Shown here: piece by piece, positions 1 to 9,113 of the stretch
Layout of the letters: each line of letters starts with the position of its first letter
How positions within the stretch are numbered: position 1 is the stretch's first letter
Assembly (NCBI RefSeq): GCF_938010505.1
Contig: NZ_CALLVP010000111.1
Location: 1-58,526 of the forward strand
DNA from: an uncultured Veillonella sp.
Lineage (GTDB): Bacteria; Bacillota; Negativicutes; Veillonellales; Veillonellaceae
Length of the DNA stretch: 58,526 nt
Direction: 5' to 3'
Notes under the pieces: model-generated
What the model was told of the DNA's origin: nothing
What the model saw: only the letters and a program-made list of their open reading frames with translations
Database searches by the model: none
Translations under genes and position numbers: made by a program

Positions 1-54
1 ACGCGGGACACCCTGATTAAAAGTCAGGTGCTCTGCCAACTGAGCTAGTGAGTC
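1..54 (-). tRNA. tRNA-Lys (TTT), 3' part outside window
   Basis: Read on the minus strand, this segment holds the acceptor 5' half, a D arm (AGCTCAGTTGGCAGAGC) and the anticodon arm with loop CTTTTAA, which gives anticodon TTT and so lysine. The TPsiC arm and 3' end run off the window start, so the gene is partial. It is the most downstream of three tandem tRNA genes. Confidence 0.9.
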
Positions 55-58
55 ATGT

Positions 59-133
59 TGGCAGGGGTGGCTGGGATCGAACCAGCGCATAACGGAGTCA
101 AAGTCCGTTGCCTTACCACTTGGCGACACCCCT
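59..133 (-). tRNA. tRNA-Gln (TTG)
   Basis: A complete 75-nt cloverleaf on the minus strand. The acceptor stem AGGGGTG pairs with CACCCCT, the anticodon loop CTTTGAC gives TTG (glutamine), the T arm carries GGTTCGATCC, and the encoded 3' end is GCCA. It lies 4 nt from the tRNA-Lys gene and 24 nt from the tRNA-His gene, so the three are probably one transcript. Confidence 0.93.
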
Positions 134-157
134 ACAGTGATTACGATGTGTAGGTTA

Positions 158-234
158 TGGGGTGAGTAGTGGGGATCGAACCCACGCGTAACGGAGCCAC
201 AATCCGCCGTGTTAACCGCTTCACCATACCCACC
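158..234 (-). tRNA. tRNA-His (GTG)
   Basis: A complete cloverleaf on the minus strand. The anticodon loop TTGTGGC gives GTG (histidine). The 5' end carries the extra G(-1), which pairs with C73 before CCA, the identity feature of histidine tRNAs; the CCA is encoded. It is the first gene of the tRNA cluster after the promoter. Confidence 0.93.
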
Positions 235-275
235 ACCTTGTAGGTATCGAAGACATTGTCTTCGTAACAAAGAGA

Positions 276-304
276 ATTATATCTTTTCTAGAGATTTGTG
301 TCAA
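276..304 (-). promoter_or_regulatory. Sigma-70 promoter of the tRNA cluster
   Basis: On the minus strand a perfect -35 TTGACA (299-304) and a perfect -10 TATAAT (276-281) are separated by 17 nt. They lie about 40 nt upstream of the tRNA-His 5' end, as expected for a strong stable-RNA promoter. Confidence 0.88.
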
Positions 305-393
305 CACCTTTTTCTCAATTTCATTAATTTTTACAAACGAAACTTTTAATTGTGTCATCTCTAATATAAGCCCTTTAATCCTCATATAAATAA

Positions 394-435
394 GGAAGCA
401 CTATCAAAAACTTTCATTTCACAAACAGCGCTTCC
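394..435 (-). terminator. Possible terminator after speE
   Basis: A 9-bp stem (GGAAGCGCT with AGTGCTTCC, one G-U pair) closes a long loop of about 24 nt and is followed on the minus strand by TTATTTAT. It sits just past the speE stop. The long loop and broken T-tract make it a weak call. Confidence 0.4.
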
Positions 436-451
436 CCATTATACATATTAT

Positions 452-1291
452 TTACTTACTTGGCAAATAATTTTTTACAAAATTTGGCAATGCAAAAGCA
501 GCTTTTTGAATGTCTGCATTATAGTACTTAGTTTCAAAGTTTTGTTCACGATTTGAAGTCCATGTTAATGGATCAAATGTTTTGGAACCCAATGTGAAAC
601 AATGCATCCCTGCAGGATAGATTGGAATGAAAGCAGTATATAAGCGAGCAATTGGAAAATGACTATTGACGTAACCAAACACTTTTTCCACTAATGGTTG
701 ATGTAACATCGGAGACTCTGTTTGTTGTACAAACAAACCATCAGCTTTCAAAGCTTTTAATGTATTCTTATAGAATTCTTCTGTAAATAAACCTTCACCA
801 GGACCGATCGGATCAGAACAGTCTACAATAATAACATCATAATAATCTTCCGCCTCAGCCATAAAGCCAATACCATCACCGATTTTTACAGTCAATTTAG
901 GATGGTTTTCTATCATAGCCTTAGCGATAGTTGGTAAGTATTGTTTTGCTAGCTCCACAACTTTACCATCAATTTCAACCATCGTTACTTCTTTTACGCA
1001 GTCATGACGTACGCATTCTCTAGCTACGCCACCATCACCACCACCGATAATCAAGACGCGCTCAGGATTAGGATGTAAGAACAAAGGGATATGGCTCATC
1101 ATTTCATGATAGATAAACTCTTCACGCTCAGATGTTTGGAATACGCCATCTAAAGCGAGCATCATACCATACTCTTTTGATTTAAAAACTTCAATTTTTT
1201 GAAACTCAGATTCCCCAGAGTAAAGCACTTCTTCCGCTTCAGCGCTTAGACGCAAATGAGGTGTTTGTTCCTCAGTAACCCATTGACTCAT
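452..1291 (-). CDS. speE: Polyamine aminopropyltransferase (spermidine synthase)
   Basis: A 279-residue protein of the spermidine synthase family, which transfers an aminopropyl group from decarboxylated S-adenosylmethionine to putrescine in the cytoplasm. Seen directly: the N-terminal beta domain, the nucleotide-binding IIGGGDGG loop at residues 81-88, the acidic VEID strand end, and the catalytic-loop motif DCSDPIGP near residue 160. The ATG at 1291 is chosen because AGGAGGT lies 6 nt upstream; a longer reading adds 15 residues without a binding site. It is the last gene of a minus-strand run, 83 nt after the preceding gene. No speD or speA lies in the window. Confidence 0.93.
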   Translation of the reverse strand: MSQWVTEEQTPHLRLSAEAEEVLYSGESEFQKIEVFKSKEYGMMLALDGVFQTSEREEFIYHEMMSHIPLFLHPNPERVLIIGGGDGGVARECVRHDCVKEVTMVEIDGKVVELAKQYLPTIAKAMIENHPKLTVKIGDGIGFMAEAEDYYDVIIVDCSDPIGPGEGLFTEEFYKNTLKALKADGLFVQQTESPMLHQPLVEKVFGYVNSHFPIARLYTAFIPIYPAGMHCFTLGSKTFDPLTWTSNREQNFETKYYNADIQKAAFALPNFVKNYLPSK

Positions 1292-1318
1292 GTAGTACCT
1301 CCTACTATTTATACTACA

Positions 1319-1348
1319 ATACGCACCGCAAATCACTGCGATGCGTAT
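1319..1348 (-). other. Hairpin between the C39-like gene and speE
   Basis: ATACGCA and TGCGTAT form a 7-bp stem, extended by an inner CGCA/TGCG pair. No T-tract follows, so it may be a processing or attenuation hairpin rather than a full terminator. Confidence 0.4.
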
Positions 1349-1374
1349 GTATATTACTTTAATTGCTCTGTTAC

Positions 1375-2004
1375 TTACTCTTTACGGCTAATGTAACAGA
1401 AGCCACCACCTAAAATGGTATCTTTCATCCAATTCACTAAAGAGAAATCGCGAATTTCACCTTCATCAAAGATGCCACAGCGAATATCATCACCGTCCTT
1501 AAACATCTTGTGAATCGGAACCCAATGCCATGTATAGAGAGCCTTTTCTTTTCCTTTATGACGATTCAAAAATGCCACAGGCACATCTTGTGCCAAGGCA
1601 TCATGAATAAATTGAGCTGCAGCCTCCACCTCTACGCGAGATGCGCAGAAAGGGGATACATTCAACATATGTACATCATAAGGCAAGCCTTCGTCCTCTA
1701 GTAAGCGAACAAGGCCGCGTTCCATCCATTGAGTTTTATAAACACCACCACCAAAGCGTGGTTTTACGTATTTCCAAACTAAGTTCATCCGTTCTAATGC
1801 TAGAGTATGATTGGATGTAGTATCTAGATCTAATAAGCCATCCCTAAATTTTGAATAGCCCAATACTTGTGATGCCGTTGTAGGCCCACAACCAGACAAG
1901 CGTTGCCACTCGTCAGCGAACCACTCTTGGTCGTAACCATGTGATGTTTCACCATTTACATCGATATATAACCATTCCGGATGTTTAATAGATACATCAT
2001 TCAT
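1375..2004 (-). CDS. Possible papain-fold (C39-like) protein, unknown function
   Basis: A 209-residue cytoplasmic protein without signal peptide or membrane segment. I do not recognise it by name. It carries LSGCGPTTAS at residues 36-45, the kind of Cys-Gly-Pro-Thr motif seen around the nucleophile of C39-like cysteine peptidases, followed by a histidine in YTWHW (His160) and an acidic IFDEG (Asp180), which would complete a Cys39/His160/Asp180 triad. The start lies 5 nt after the cyclophilin stop, and GAAGG precedes it by 8 nt, so it belongs to the gloA-tcdA-ppi run. The peptidase idea is inference from motif order only. Confidence 0.6.
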   Translation of the reverse strand: MNDVSIKHPEWLYIDVNGETSHGYDQEWFADEWQRLSGCGPTTASQVLGYSKFRDGLLDLDTTSNHTLALERMNLVWKYVKPRFGGGVYKTQWMERGLVRLLEDEGLPYDVHMLNVSPFCASRVEVEAAAQFIHDALAQDVPVAFLNRHKGKEKALYTWHWVPIHKMFKDGDDIRCGIFDEGEIRDFSLVNWMKDTILGGGFCYISRKE

Positions 2005-2008
2005 GAGA

Positions 2009-2443
2009 TTAACCTTCGATTACTTCAACAGTTTCCATGATAGCACCTTGGTGGATACCATCAACTACGTCCATACCTTCGATTACTTTACCAAATACTG
2101 TATGCACACCATCTAAATGAGGTTGTGGTTCGTATACGATAAAGAATTGACTGCCCCCAGTATTAGGCCCACGGTGAGCCATAGACAAGGCACCACGCTC
2201 ATGTTTATGAGGATTGCCAACTAGTTCGTCTTTAATTGTATAGCCAGGGCCGCCTGTACCATTACCATTAGGGCAGCCACCTTGTGCTACGAAACCAGGG
2301 ATTACACGGTGGAAACGAAGACCATTGTAAAAGCCTTTATTAATTAAGTCTACAAAGTTTTGCACTGTTCCAGGTGCTTCTTTTTCGAATAATTCAATTA
2401 CGATATCGCCGCCGTCAGCCATATGAATTTTTGCTTGTTTCAT
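2009..2443 (-). CDS. Cyclophilin-type peptidyl-prolyl cis-trans isomerase
   Basis: A 144-residue single-domain cytoplasmic cyclophilin that catalyses cis-trans isomerisation of peptidyl-proline bonds. The family signature is clear: RFHRVIPGFVAQGG around residues 43-56, then GGSQFFI and HLDGVHTVFGKV. No signal peptide is present, so it is the cytoplasmic form. Its ATG overlaps the TGA of the upstream tcdA gene (ATGA), which indicates translational coupling; GGAGGT lies about 9 nt upstream inside tcdA. Confidence 0.93.
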   Translation of the reverse strand: MKQAKIHMADGGDIVIELFEKEAPGTVQNFVDLINKGFYNGLRFHRVIPGFVAQGGCPNGNGTGGPGYTIKDELVGNPHKHERGALSMAHRGPNTGGSQFFIVYEPQPHLDGVHTVFGKVIEGMDVVDGIHQGAIMETVEVIEG

Positions 2444-3147
2444 TGTTCAGGTACCTCCAAAATTGTACGCAACACATGTGCTGCTAATATAAAACCGGCC
2501 ACTGAGGGCACAAAACTACATGTCCCAGGACTTGTCGCTTCGCCGCGGAACTGTGGCTTTGTCGGTTTTTCTGTAGAAAATAAAACTAATTGTTTTTTAA
2601 TACCCCGTTTTTTAAGTTCCCTACGCATAACGCGTGCCAAAGGACATGTATGAGACTTATTGATATCAGCAATCATAAACTTTTCTGGGTAAAAGCGATT
2701 ACCACCGCCCATACAAGAAATAACAGGGATGCTTTCACGTTGACAAATCTCAATGAGATTAAGTTTAGCCGTTACCATATCAATAGCATCGATTACATAA
2801 TCAACATTCAAGCTTTGAATAAATCCAGGGTAATGTTCCTCAGTATACATAATATCATGAGTTTCTATCACCACATCAGGATTAATGGAAAGAGCTCGCG
2901 CCTTTGCTACCTCTACCTTACGTGCTCCAATCGAATCATGAGTCGTAATCATTTGACGGTTCAAATTGCTAGACGCTATGGAATCACCATCGATAATGAC
3001 GATGCGCCCCACACCAGCTCGCACTAACGCCTCAAGGGCACCACCACCTACGCCACCGACACCAAAGAGCGCGATAGACGTGTCCTTTAATGTTTGGATT
3101 TTATTAGAACCAACCAACCACTCTAAACGGGTTAACATATATTCCAT
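2440..3147 (-). CDS. tcdA: tRNA threonylcarbamoyladenosine dehydratase (TcdA/CsdL type)
   Basis: A 235-residue E1-like (ThiF/MoeB/HesA) protein. TcdA uses ATP to dehydrate t6A37 in tRNA to the cyclic form. The Rossmann motif FGVGGVGG at residues 28-35, DGD after the second strand, the SNLNRQ arginine finger region and a C-terminal PSVAGFI segment match this subfamily rather than MoeB, which is also longer at the C-terminus. The start shares one base with the gloA stop (TAATG) and the 3' end overlaps the cyclophilin start, so the three genes form an operon. Confidence 0.88.
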   Translation of the reverse strand: MEYMLTRLEWLVGSNKIQTLKDTSIALFGVGGVGGGALEALVRAGVGRIVIIDGDSIASSNLNRQMITTHDSIGARKVEVAKARALSINPDVVIETHDIMYTEEHYPGFIQSLNVDYVIDAIDMVTAKLNLIEICQRESIPVISCMGGGNRFYPEKFMIADINKSHTCPLARVMRRELKKRGIKKQLVLFSTEKPTKPQFRGEATSPGTCSFVPSVAGFILAAHVLRTILEVPEQ

Positions 3148-3521
3148 TAATATTTACCTGACGGAATGATTTCAGTCCAATATCCATCTGGATCTGCAAT
3201 GAAATAAATACCCATATCAGCATTTTCGTAAGCTACAACGCCCATCTCTTTATGTTTCTTAAGAGCTGCTTCATAGTCATCTACGTAAAACGCTAAATGG
3301 AATTCATTGTCGCCTAAATTATAAGGACGATCCCAATCGTGCAACCATGTAAGTTCTAATTCATGTGCTGTATAAGGACTTTTTAAATACACGAGAGTGA
3401 AAGCACCGCTTGGGTCTTCCAAACGACGAGACTCCTCGAGCAATAATGCTTCTTTATAGAAGGCTAGACTTTTATCAAGATCTTTAACATTTATATTGTT
3501 ATGCGCGAACGAAAACTTCAT
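3147..3521 (-). CDS. gloA: Lactoylglutathione lyase-type glyoxalase
   Basis: A 124-residue VOC-fold protein matching glyoxalase I, which isomerises the methylglyoxal-glutathione adduct to lactoylglutathione. All four metal ligands of the family can be placed: His7, Glu56, His75 and Glu117. The C-terminal DPDGYWTEII is typical. AAGGAGG precedes the ATG. It is the first gene of the gloA-tcdA-ppi operon. Which thiol cofactor is used in this organism cannot be read from the sequence. Confidence 0.87.
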   Translation of the reverse strand: MKFSFAHNNINVKDLDKSLAFYKEALLLEESRRLEDPSGAFTLVYLKSPYTAHELELTWLHDWDRPYNLGDNEFHLAFYVDDYEAALKKHKEMGVVAYENADMGIYFIADPDGYWTEIIPSGKY

Positions 3522-3613
3522 AGAACCTCCTTCGTAAATACAGGATGTTTTTGTAGGAATTCTCCTCTTTTAATAGTAACACATTTAGCAAATCTATATC
3601 TAGTTAATGATAT

Positions 3614-6600
3614 CTAGTTAATGACAAATTTTGCCGTACTACCGTCATCTCCTCGAATAACTTCTAAATGAGCAGGTATACGCGATTTTAACTCAGGCAC
3701 ATGGGAAATCATACCGATAAGGCGCCCAGAAGATTGCAATTGTACCAATGTTTCCATAGCTAGTTCCAATGTATCTGGGTCGAGTGTGCCGAAGCCTTCA
3801 TCGATGAACATCGTATCCATATGGATACCACCAGCATAACTCTGAATAACATCCGCTAATCCCAAGGCAAGCGCCATAGAGGCCAGAAATGTTTCGCCAC
3901 CCGATAAGGTATTTGCAGGTCTAGATTGCCCCGTGAAAGCATCCATAACTGCCAAATCAAGGCCTTGCTTGCCACGACCACCACCTGTATAGTCAGATCT
4001 TTCCAAGGAATATCTGTTGCGACTCATCTTCTGAAGTCGTAAATTGGCTGCATATACGACCTCATCTAAGATAGCCCCCAATACATAACGCTCAAAGGTA
4101 ACATTTTTAAAGCCTTGCTCCCCTCCATTAGCGAGATCATTTAATCGACTTAAGAACTTCACCTTTTCCCGAGCCTCGCCCATAGCAGCTTCAAGTGCTT
4201 CTAATGAGATGAGCGTAGTTTCGATATGCTTTGTTTCTTTATCCCATGCCACTAGATTACCTACTAGCGTATCTCGATGTTCTACTGCTGTAGTATAGAT
4301 TTCATCAGAAACAGTATCACTTGGCTTAACCACAGTTTCTGATGCCTTTAACGCCGCATCATATACAGCTTGTGCTTTATTAAAGTCTTCATCCAAAGCA
4401 TGCAGCTGTGTTCTATAGTTTTCTATCTCTTTAATATCACGTAAAGCCTCTACAAAATCATCCTCTGCTAAAGAAATGGCTTGTAATGACTTTGTATAGT
4501 TCTTATACATCAAATTGAGATTTTTTGTTTCTTCTTTTACTTGAGAGGACAAAGTTTCTAAGCGTCCGCGTTTGGCATTCAACTGTTCTCGAGCAGCATC
4601 TAAATTAGTTTTACCAACTTTCACCTGCTCATCGTAGGCCGTAATATCACTATCCAATGACTCTAGCTGTTTTTGCCATGCAACTATATCCGTGGTTGGT
4701 AAGGTTTTAGATAGAGCATCAATATTAGCTTGTACTGAGCTAATACGAATCTCTAGGTCGTGTAGATTTTTAAGTAATTCATTATGGGCAATCTCTAAAG
4801 TTGCTAGCTTATCTCGAGCTACTTTTAAATTATGCTCCTTGTCAGCTATAGTTTTACTTAACAATTCAGACTTACCACGTAAAGCAGTGAGTTGCTCCAT
4901 TTTAGCCAACAAATCTTGTTGAACAGATGCAAAGTTTTTCTCAGAAAAATCATCCATAGATAACTTTAGCGTAGAAACTTGCGCGTCTACTTGCTTAGTT
5001 AACTCACCAAGACGAGTAAGTAAGGTTTTCTGTTGTCCCACTTCGCTAGCTTGCTTTTGCAGTGCTACGTCACGAGCTGTACGAGCCTTTTCAATTTCAT
5101 CCTTAGTTGGATAAATCTCTGGCTTCGCCGCTAACTGTGGATGATCTGTAGAGCCACAGACCGGACAAGGCTCATTATCTACAACTAAATGAACTAGCTC
5201 AAAGGCGCGCCCTTCTTGCATTAGATGCTCTAATCGTTCAAGATGTACCTTTGCAACCTGCACTGTTTCATCTAAAGACGCTAACATTTTGCTTTTATCA
5301 TCGATTTCTTTTTGTACCTTACTAATTTCTTCTAGTAATTCAGAATATCTATGCAAATCATTTAGTTGTTCTTGAATAATAGGAGTATCTTCTAAGAATT
5401 TATTATTATCTTGTAACTGTTTACGCAAAGCTTCTAAATCAGCTTCTAACGTTTTTACAAGCTCCCGTTGTTTTACTAATGCATCTTCGCTTTTTTTACT
5501 GTCTAATTCTTCTAAACTACTATGTAATGTGGAGAATTCCTTTTTCAATACATCTAACTCATCAAACTTCTCCGCTTGTTGTTGAAATTGAGCTAAGGTA
5601 GTTCTCTTAGCTTGTATACTTTCAGCTTGACCTTCTAAACCACTGTAAACCTCTAAACATTTAGCCTCATGTTGAGTTGCCAGTTTCACACGTTCTTCTG
5701 CATCTGAAAGAGCCTGTTCTAAAGTTTTTAATACAGCCTGTTTCTCAATATATTGTTTATAGAATTCATGCGTTGGTGCCAAAGAGTTGAGGAACTGAAC
5801 CTTTTCGCTTAGGTTTACGCGCTCAGTTTCCCTTGTTTTCACCAAGTCAAGTTTCGAAGTAGCCTCAGTAAGAGATTGTTGAGCCTGATTATATAAAGAC
5901 CATTGACTTCGAAGCACATTAAACTGTTCTACCGCGGTTACTGCCTCATCTCGTTCTATAGCAAGAGCGTCTCGATGTGAGCCCCGATTTGCTAGTAACT
6001 CACGCACATGCTCAATGGTTACCATTGGAGTTGCTCCATCATGAGGGATGGACTGTATGAAGGCAGTTTGCTTTGTTAGCTTTTCTTCAATACCTGCCTT
6101 TGCTTCATCATAGGCAGTCTTGAGTGCTTCTTGTAATTTCCGATATAGTTCCGTTCTAAAGAGTGTATGCAGTAATTCCTCACGTTCACTCGTAGAGGCA
6201 ACTAGCAACTTTCGGAATTCCCCTTGAGGTAATAACACAACTTGTAAGAACTGATCCTTGCGAAAGCCTATAATTTGCTGAATGGTATCGCGAATAGCGG
6301 CAGCCGAGGTAGCAATAACCTTCCACTCACCATCTTTCTTTTCATATACAGTAGCGCTAGCATTCTGCTCACGCATCCCTGTACCGCGTTTCTTTGCTAC
6401 CATCTGTTTCGGTAACCGTTCAACACGATATTGTGCATCGCCAATAGCAAAGGAAAAATCAACACGAGTCATGCGATGAGGTTCTGCAAAGTCACTGCGA
6501 ATAGCATCTGTTTTACGTACTTCCCCACTCGGCTCACCATACAAGGCATACACCATGGCATCTAAGATTGATGTTTTCCCTGCCCCTGTAGGACCAGCGA

Positions 6601-6697
6601 TGAGAAACATGGAATGGTCTTGGAGCTCGTTAAAGTCCAATGTGACCGAATCACGATACGGACCAAAGGCTTCTATAGTTAATGATATAGGCTTCAT
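3614..6697 (-). CDS. sbcC: Exonuclease SbcC (Rad50-like ATPase)
   Basis: A 1,027-residue SMC-like ATPase that works with SbcD to process DNA hairpins and blocked ends. Walker A GPTGAGKTS lies at residues 35-43, followed by long heptad-rich coiled coils that turn at the zinc hook CPVC (Cys511, Cys514); the second half ends with the ABC signature TLSGGE and Walker B FIDEGFGTLD. The ATG directly follows the sbcD stop codon and its ribosome-binding site TAAGGAGG lies inside the sbcD end, so translation is coupled to sbcD. Confidence 0.95.
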   Translation of the reverse strand: MKPISLTIEAFGPYRDSVTLDFNELQDHSMFLIAGPTGAGKTSILDAMVYALYGEPSGEVRKTDAIRSDFAEPHRMTRVDFSFAIGDAQYRVERLPKQMVAKKRGTGMREQNASATVYEKKDGEWKVIATSAAAIRDTIQQIIGFRKDQFLQVVLLPQGEFRKLLVASTSEREELLHTLFRTELYRKLQEALKTAYDEAKAGIEEKLTKQTAFIQSIPHDGATPMVTIEHVRELLANRGSHRDALAIERDEAVTAVEQFNVLRSQWSLYNQAQQSLTEATSKLDLVKTRETERVNLSEKVQFLNSLAPTHEFYKQYIEKQAVLKTLEQALSDAEERVKLATQHEAKCLEVYSGLEGQAESIQAKRTTLAQFQQQAEKFDELDVLKKEFSTLHSSLEELDSKKSEDALVKQRELVKTLEADLEALRKQLQDNNKFLEDTPIIQEQLNDLHRYSELLEEISKVQKEIDDKSKMLASLDETVQVAKVHLERLEHLMQEGRAFELVHLVVDNEPCPVCGSTDHPQLAAKPEIYPTKDEIEKARTARDVALQKQASEVGQQKTLLTRLGELTKQVDAQVSTLKLSMDDFSEKNFASVQQDLLAKMEQLTALRGKSELLSKTIADKEHNLKVARDKLATLEIAHNELLKNLHDLEIRISSVQANIDALSKTLPTTDIVAWQKQLESLDSDITAYDEQVKVGKTNLDAAREQLNAKRGRLETLSSQVKEETKNLNLMYKNYTKSLQAISLAEDDFVEALRDIKEIENYRTQLHALDEDFNKAQAVYDAALKASETVVKPSDTVSDEIYTTAVEHRDTLVGNLVAWDKETKHIETTLISLEALEAAMGEAREKVKFLSRLNDLANGGEQGFKNVTFERYVLGAILDEVVYAANLRLQKMSRNRYSLERSDYTGGGRGKQGLDLAVMDAFTGQSRPANTLSGGETFLASMALALGLADVIQSYAGGIHMDTMFIDEGFGTLDPDTLELAMETLVQLQSSGRLIGMISHVPELKSRIPAHLEVIRGDDGSTAKFVIN

Positions 6698-8059
6698 TTA
6701 GTCCTCCTTAAGAATTCGTTCCCATACAGAGTTGATATATTGCTGTTCTTGCTCTGTTAAAGGTTCCTTCCACACAGTTTCAGCAAAATGATTAAATAAT
6801 TGACGCTCATTTAATTCTTTAAAAACCGCATCGCCCATCTCTGCTATTGGTCCTGCCACGCGACCAACTAGATTAATGGTCATACAACGATGATAAACCT
6901 GGCGCAATTTAGCCATTCCATCCATAATCGGCATCGTATCAAGTAAACGAGCTTGCACATAGTCATCCCTATGTTTAGCCTGTAATACTTTATCATTTAA
7001 CAGGTCTTCAAAATATCCTTCCAAAATGACTACATCTCGCTTCGCCTCTACAGGAATCATGCTAATATCTACGCTCCCCTTTGTATCCAAATCAATGATG
7101 GTGAAAGATTTCTTCTGTGTATGTTCATCAAAGGAGTATTTTAATGGAGAGCCACTATAGCGAATATAATCAGCACCCATTCGTTGAGGTCCATGTAAAT
7201 GTCCCAAGGCAGTATAGTGAAAGTCTTTAAAGACTTGAGGATTTACCTGTTCACTGCCACCTACAGACAAGGTACGCTCTGAGCCCCCTACTTCACCACC
7301 CATAACAAAAGCATGGCTAATGGCGATACTGCGCATCCCCTTAGGCACTTGTTTATACAAGTAGTCGCTCCAAGCCTGATACATTTGGTCATAATTGTGC
7401 AGATTCAAAGCGCTTTCGCAATTTTGTTCATAACACGGTGTTACTATGTCAGCAATTTCAATATTGGTAGTTTCTGTATTAGTAGAATCTACATCAGCAA
7501 ATAAAGAGCCTTCTATAACATCTTGAAATGACTTCTTTGATTTAGACCATTTTGACTTTGCTTTAGTCTTAGTTTCTACACTCTCCAGATTTTGAACAGT
7601 TGCTGAAGCAGTATTAGCAGAACTTAAGCCCAAAGCCTCCCCTATGCGCCGAGGTTCACTAAAAGGCATTGGACAAATTGCCACCGTGCCATCTGTCCCT
7701 TCAAATTCAAAAGGTTTTAAAGCGTAATGAGGAGAGCCCCAAATATGAATACCCGATTGTCCCAACATGGAGCGCCCCACTTCAAGACGTTCCGCCCCAT
7801 CGTGATTACCGCTCACCACAAAAAGAGGCACTTTGTAGTCCATAGCGAGACGAGTAATTATGGAGTCCCACAGTTCGATAGCTTCAATAGGTGGCACCGC
7901 TCTATCAAAAATATCCCCTGCGAGCAATATGCCATCGATATTTTCATCTTTCAAAATAGTAAAAAACTGATGTTCCAACACATGAGCTTGGTCTTCTGTT
8001 AAGTACTGGCCATAAAAAATACGCCCTAAATGCCAATCGGCAGTATGTAAAAAACGCAT
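6698..8059 (-). CDS. sbcD: Exonuclease SbcD (Mre11-like nuclease)
   Basis: A 453-residue calcineurin-like phosphoesterase, the nuclease partner of SbcC. Metal-binding motifs are present: Asp8 and His10 in TADWH, Asp49 in LAGDIFDR, GNHD at residues 84-87, and the later AISHAF and LGHLHGP. Residues about 146-219 are a low-complexity, Ser/Thr/Lys-rich insertion that interrupts the nuclease domain and looks unlike the rest of the protein. The start is preceded by a G-rich site (AAAGGGGGG). The stop abuts sbcC. Confidence 0.93.
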   Translation of the reverse strand: MRFLHTADWHLGRIFYGQYLTEDQAHVLEHQFFTILKDENIDGILLAGDIFDRAVPPIEAIELWDSIITRLAMDYKVPLFVVSGNHDGAERLEVGRSMLGQSGIHIWGSPHYALKPFEFEGTDGTVAICPMPFSEPRRIGEALGLSSANTASATVQNLESVETKTKAKSKWSKSKKSFQDVIEGSLFADVDSTNTETTNIEIADIVTPCYEQNCESALNLHNYDQMYQAWSDYLYKQVPKGMRSIAISHAFVMGGEVGGSERTLSVGGSEQVNPQVFKDFHYTALGHLHGPQRMGADYIRYSGSPLKYSFDEHTQKKSFTIIDLDTKGSVDISMIPVEAKRDVVILEGYFEDLLNDKVLQAKHRDDYVQARLLDTMPIMDGMAKLRQVYHRCMTINLVGRVAGPIAEMGDAVFKELNERQLFNHFAETVWKEPLTEQEQQYINSVWERILKED

Positions 8060-8130
8060 TTCGTCCCCCCTTTCCAGTTCTTCCTACACCTTACACAATG
8101 TATGTATTCAAATGCAAAAACAAACGCTCA

Positions 8131-8150
8131 GTCCCATAACTTTATGGGAC
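8131..8150. repeat. Inverted repeat upstream of sbcD
   Basis: GTCCCATAA and TTATGGGAC form a perfect 9-bp inverted repeat with a 2-nt centre. It lies 72 nt upstream of the sbcD start and 127 nt past the nfo stop. It could be an operator for sbcD or the stem of an nfo terminator; on the minus strand TTTGTTTTTG follows about 7 nt later. Confidence 0.5.
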
Positions 8151-8276
8151 TTCAATAACGTTATATAGCTTTTATAACTTTAATAGCTTTAATAATTTTA
8201 TATGTTTTCAATAACAAGTATAGCATCAAGTATTCTACATATTTATTATATAACTAAATTAACATCTGTGATTTAA

Positions 8277-9113
8277 TTATTTATTCTCTACGATAGAGCG
8301 CAACATAGCAATTTCTTTTGCGTATCCGTCTAATTCATTTGGCGTTTCCAAGTAGAATGGCAGGTTCGTCAATTTAGGATGTGTTACAATGCGGGCTATC
8401 GCATCTATTCCAATATGTCCTTCCCCAATTTTTTCATGACGATCTTTATGGGCACCTATAGGATTTTTAGAGTCATTTAAATGAATGGCTTTCAAGCGAT
8501 CAAGACCTACAATTCGATCAAATTCGTCAATAACGCCATCAAGATTGTTTACGATATCATAACCACCTTCGTGAATGTGGCAAGTATCAACGCACACACC
8601 CATGTACTCTTTTAGCTTTACACCATCGATAATGCGCGCAATCTCTTCAAAACGGGAACCAATTTCTGTACCTTTACCAGCCATTACTTCCAAGAGGACT
8701 GTTGTCTTCATACCTGGAAATAAGATTTCATTCAAGCACTCTACAATGTATTCAATACCTTGATCTACACCTTGCTTCACATGGCTACCTGGGTGAAAGT
8801 TATACATTTGACCTGGCAAATACTCCATACGCTCTAAATCTTCCATCATAGACTGCTTCGCAAAAGCGCGTAAATCCTCTTTGGCTGCACATGGGTTATA
8901 GGTATACGGTGCATGTGCTAACAAGGTGCCAAAGTTGTGCTCTTTCATATATGCACTAAGATTATTCATATCCTCAACATCGAGAGCTCGCATGCCCCCT
9001 CCACGAGGGTTACGCGTAAAGTATTGGAAGGTATTGCCCCCAATTTTAGTAGCTTCCTTGCCCATATGTAAATAACCTTTGCTAATTGATAAGTGACTGC
9101 CTATTACAAACAT
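8277..9113 (-). CDS. nfo: Deoxyribonuclease IV (AP endonuclease)
   Basis: A 278-residue TIM-barrel endonuclease of the Nfo family that cuts at abasic sites in base-excision repair. Characteristic metal-site segments are visible: FHPGSH, LLEVMAGKG, GVCVDTCHIHEGGYD, HLNDSK and a final LETPNE. AAAGGAG lies 7 nt upstream of the ATG. It sits between sbcD and the PerR-type regulator, so the area has a DNA-repair and oxidative-stress flavour. Confidence 0.95.
   Translation of the reverse strand: MFVIGSHLSISKGYLHMGKEATKIGGNTFQYFTRNPRGGGMRALDVEDMNNLSAYMKEHNFGTLLAHAPYTYNPCAAKEDLRAFAKQSMMEDLERMEYLPGQMYNFHPGSHVKQGVDQGIEYIVECLNEILFPGMKTTVLLEVMAGKGTEIGSRFEEIARIIDGVKLKEYMGVCVDTCHIHEGGYDIVNNLDGVIDEFDRIVGLDRLKAIHLNDSKNPIGAHKDRHEKIGEGHIGIDAIARIVTHPKLTNLPFYLETPNELDGYAKEIAMLRSIVENK

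Noticed and set aside
1..240. Integration site at the tRNA cluster
   Set aside because: No integrase gene or repeat of a tRNA 3' end is visible nearby; the adjacent genes are core genes.
1292..1336. Longer N-terminus for SpeE
   Set aside because: The extra 15 codons overlap the ribosome-binding site of the inner ATG and are not family-like.
8131..8150. LexA/SOS box upstream of sbcD
   Set aside because: The palindrome does not match the Firmicute LexA pattern GAAC-N4-GTTC.
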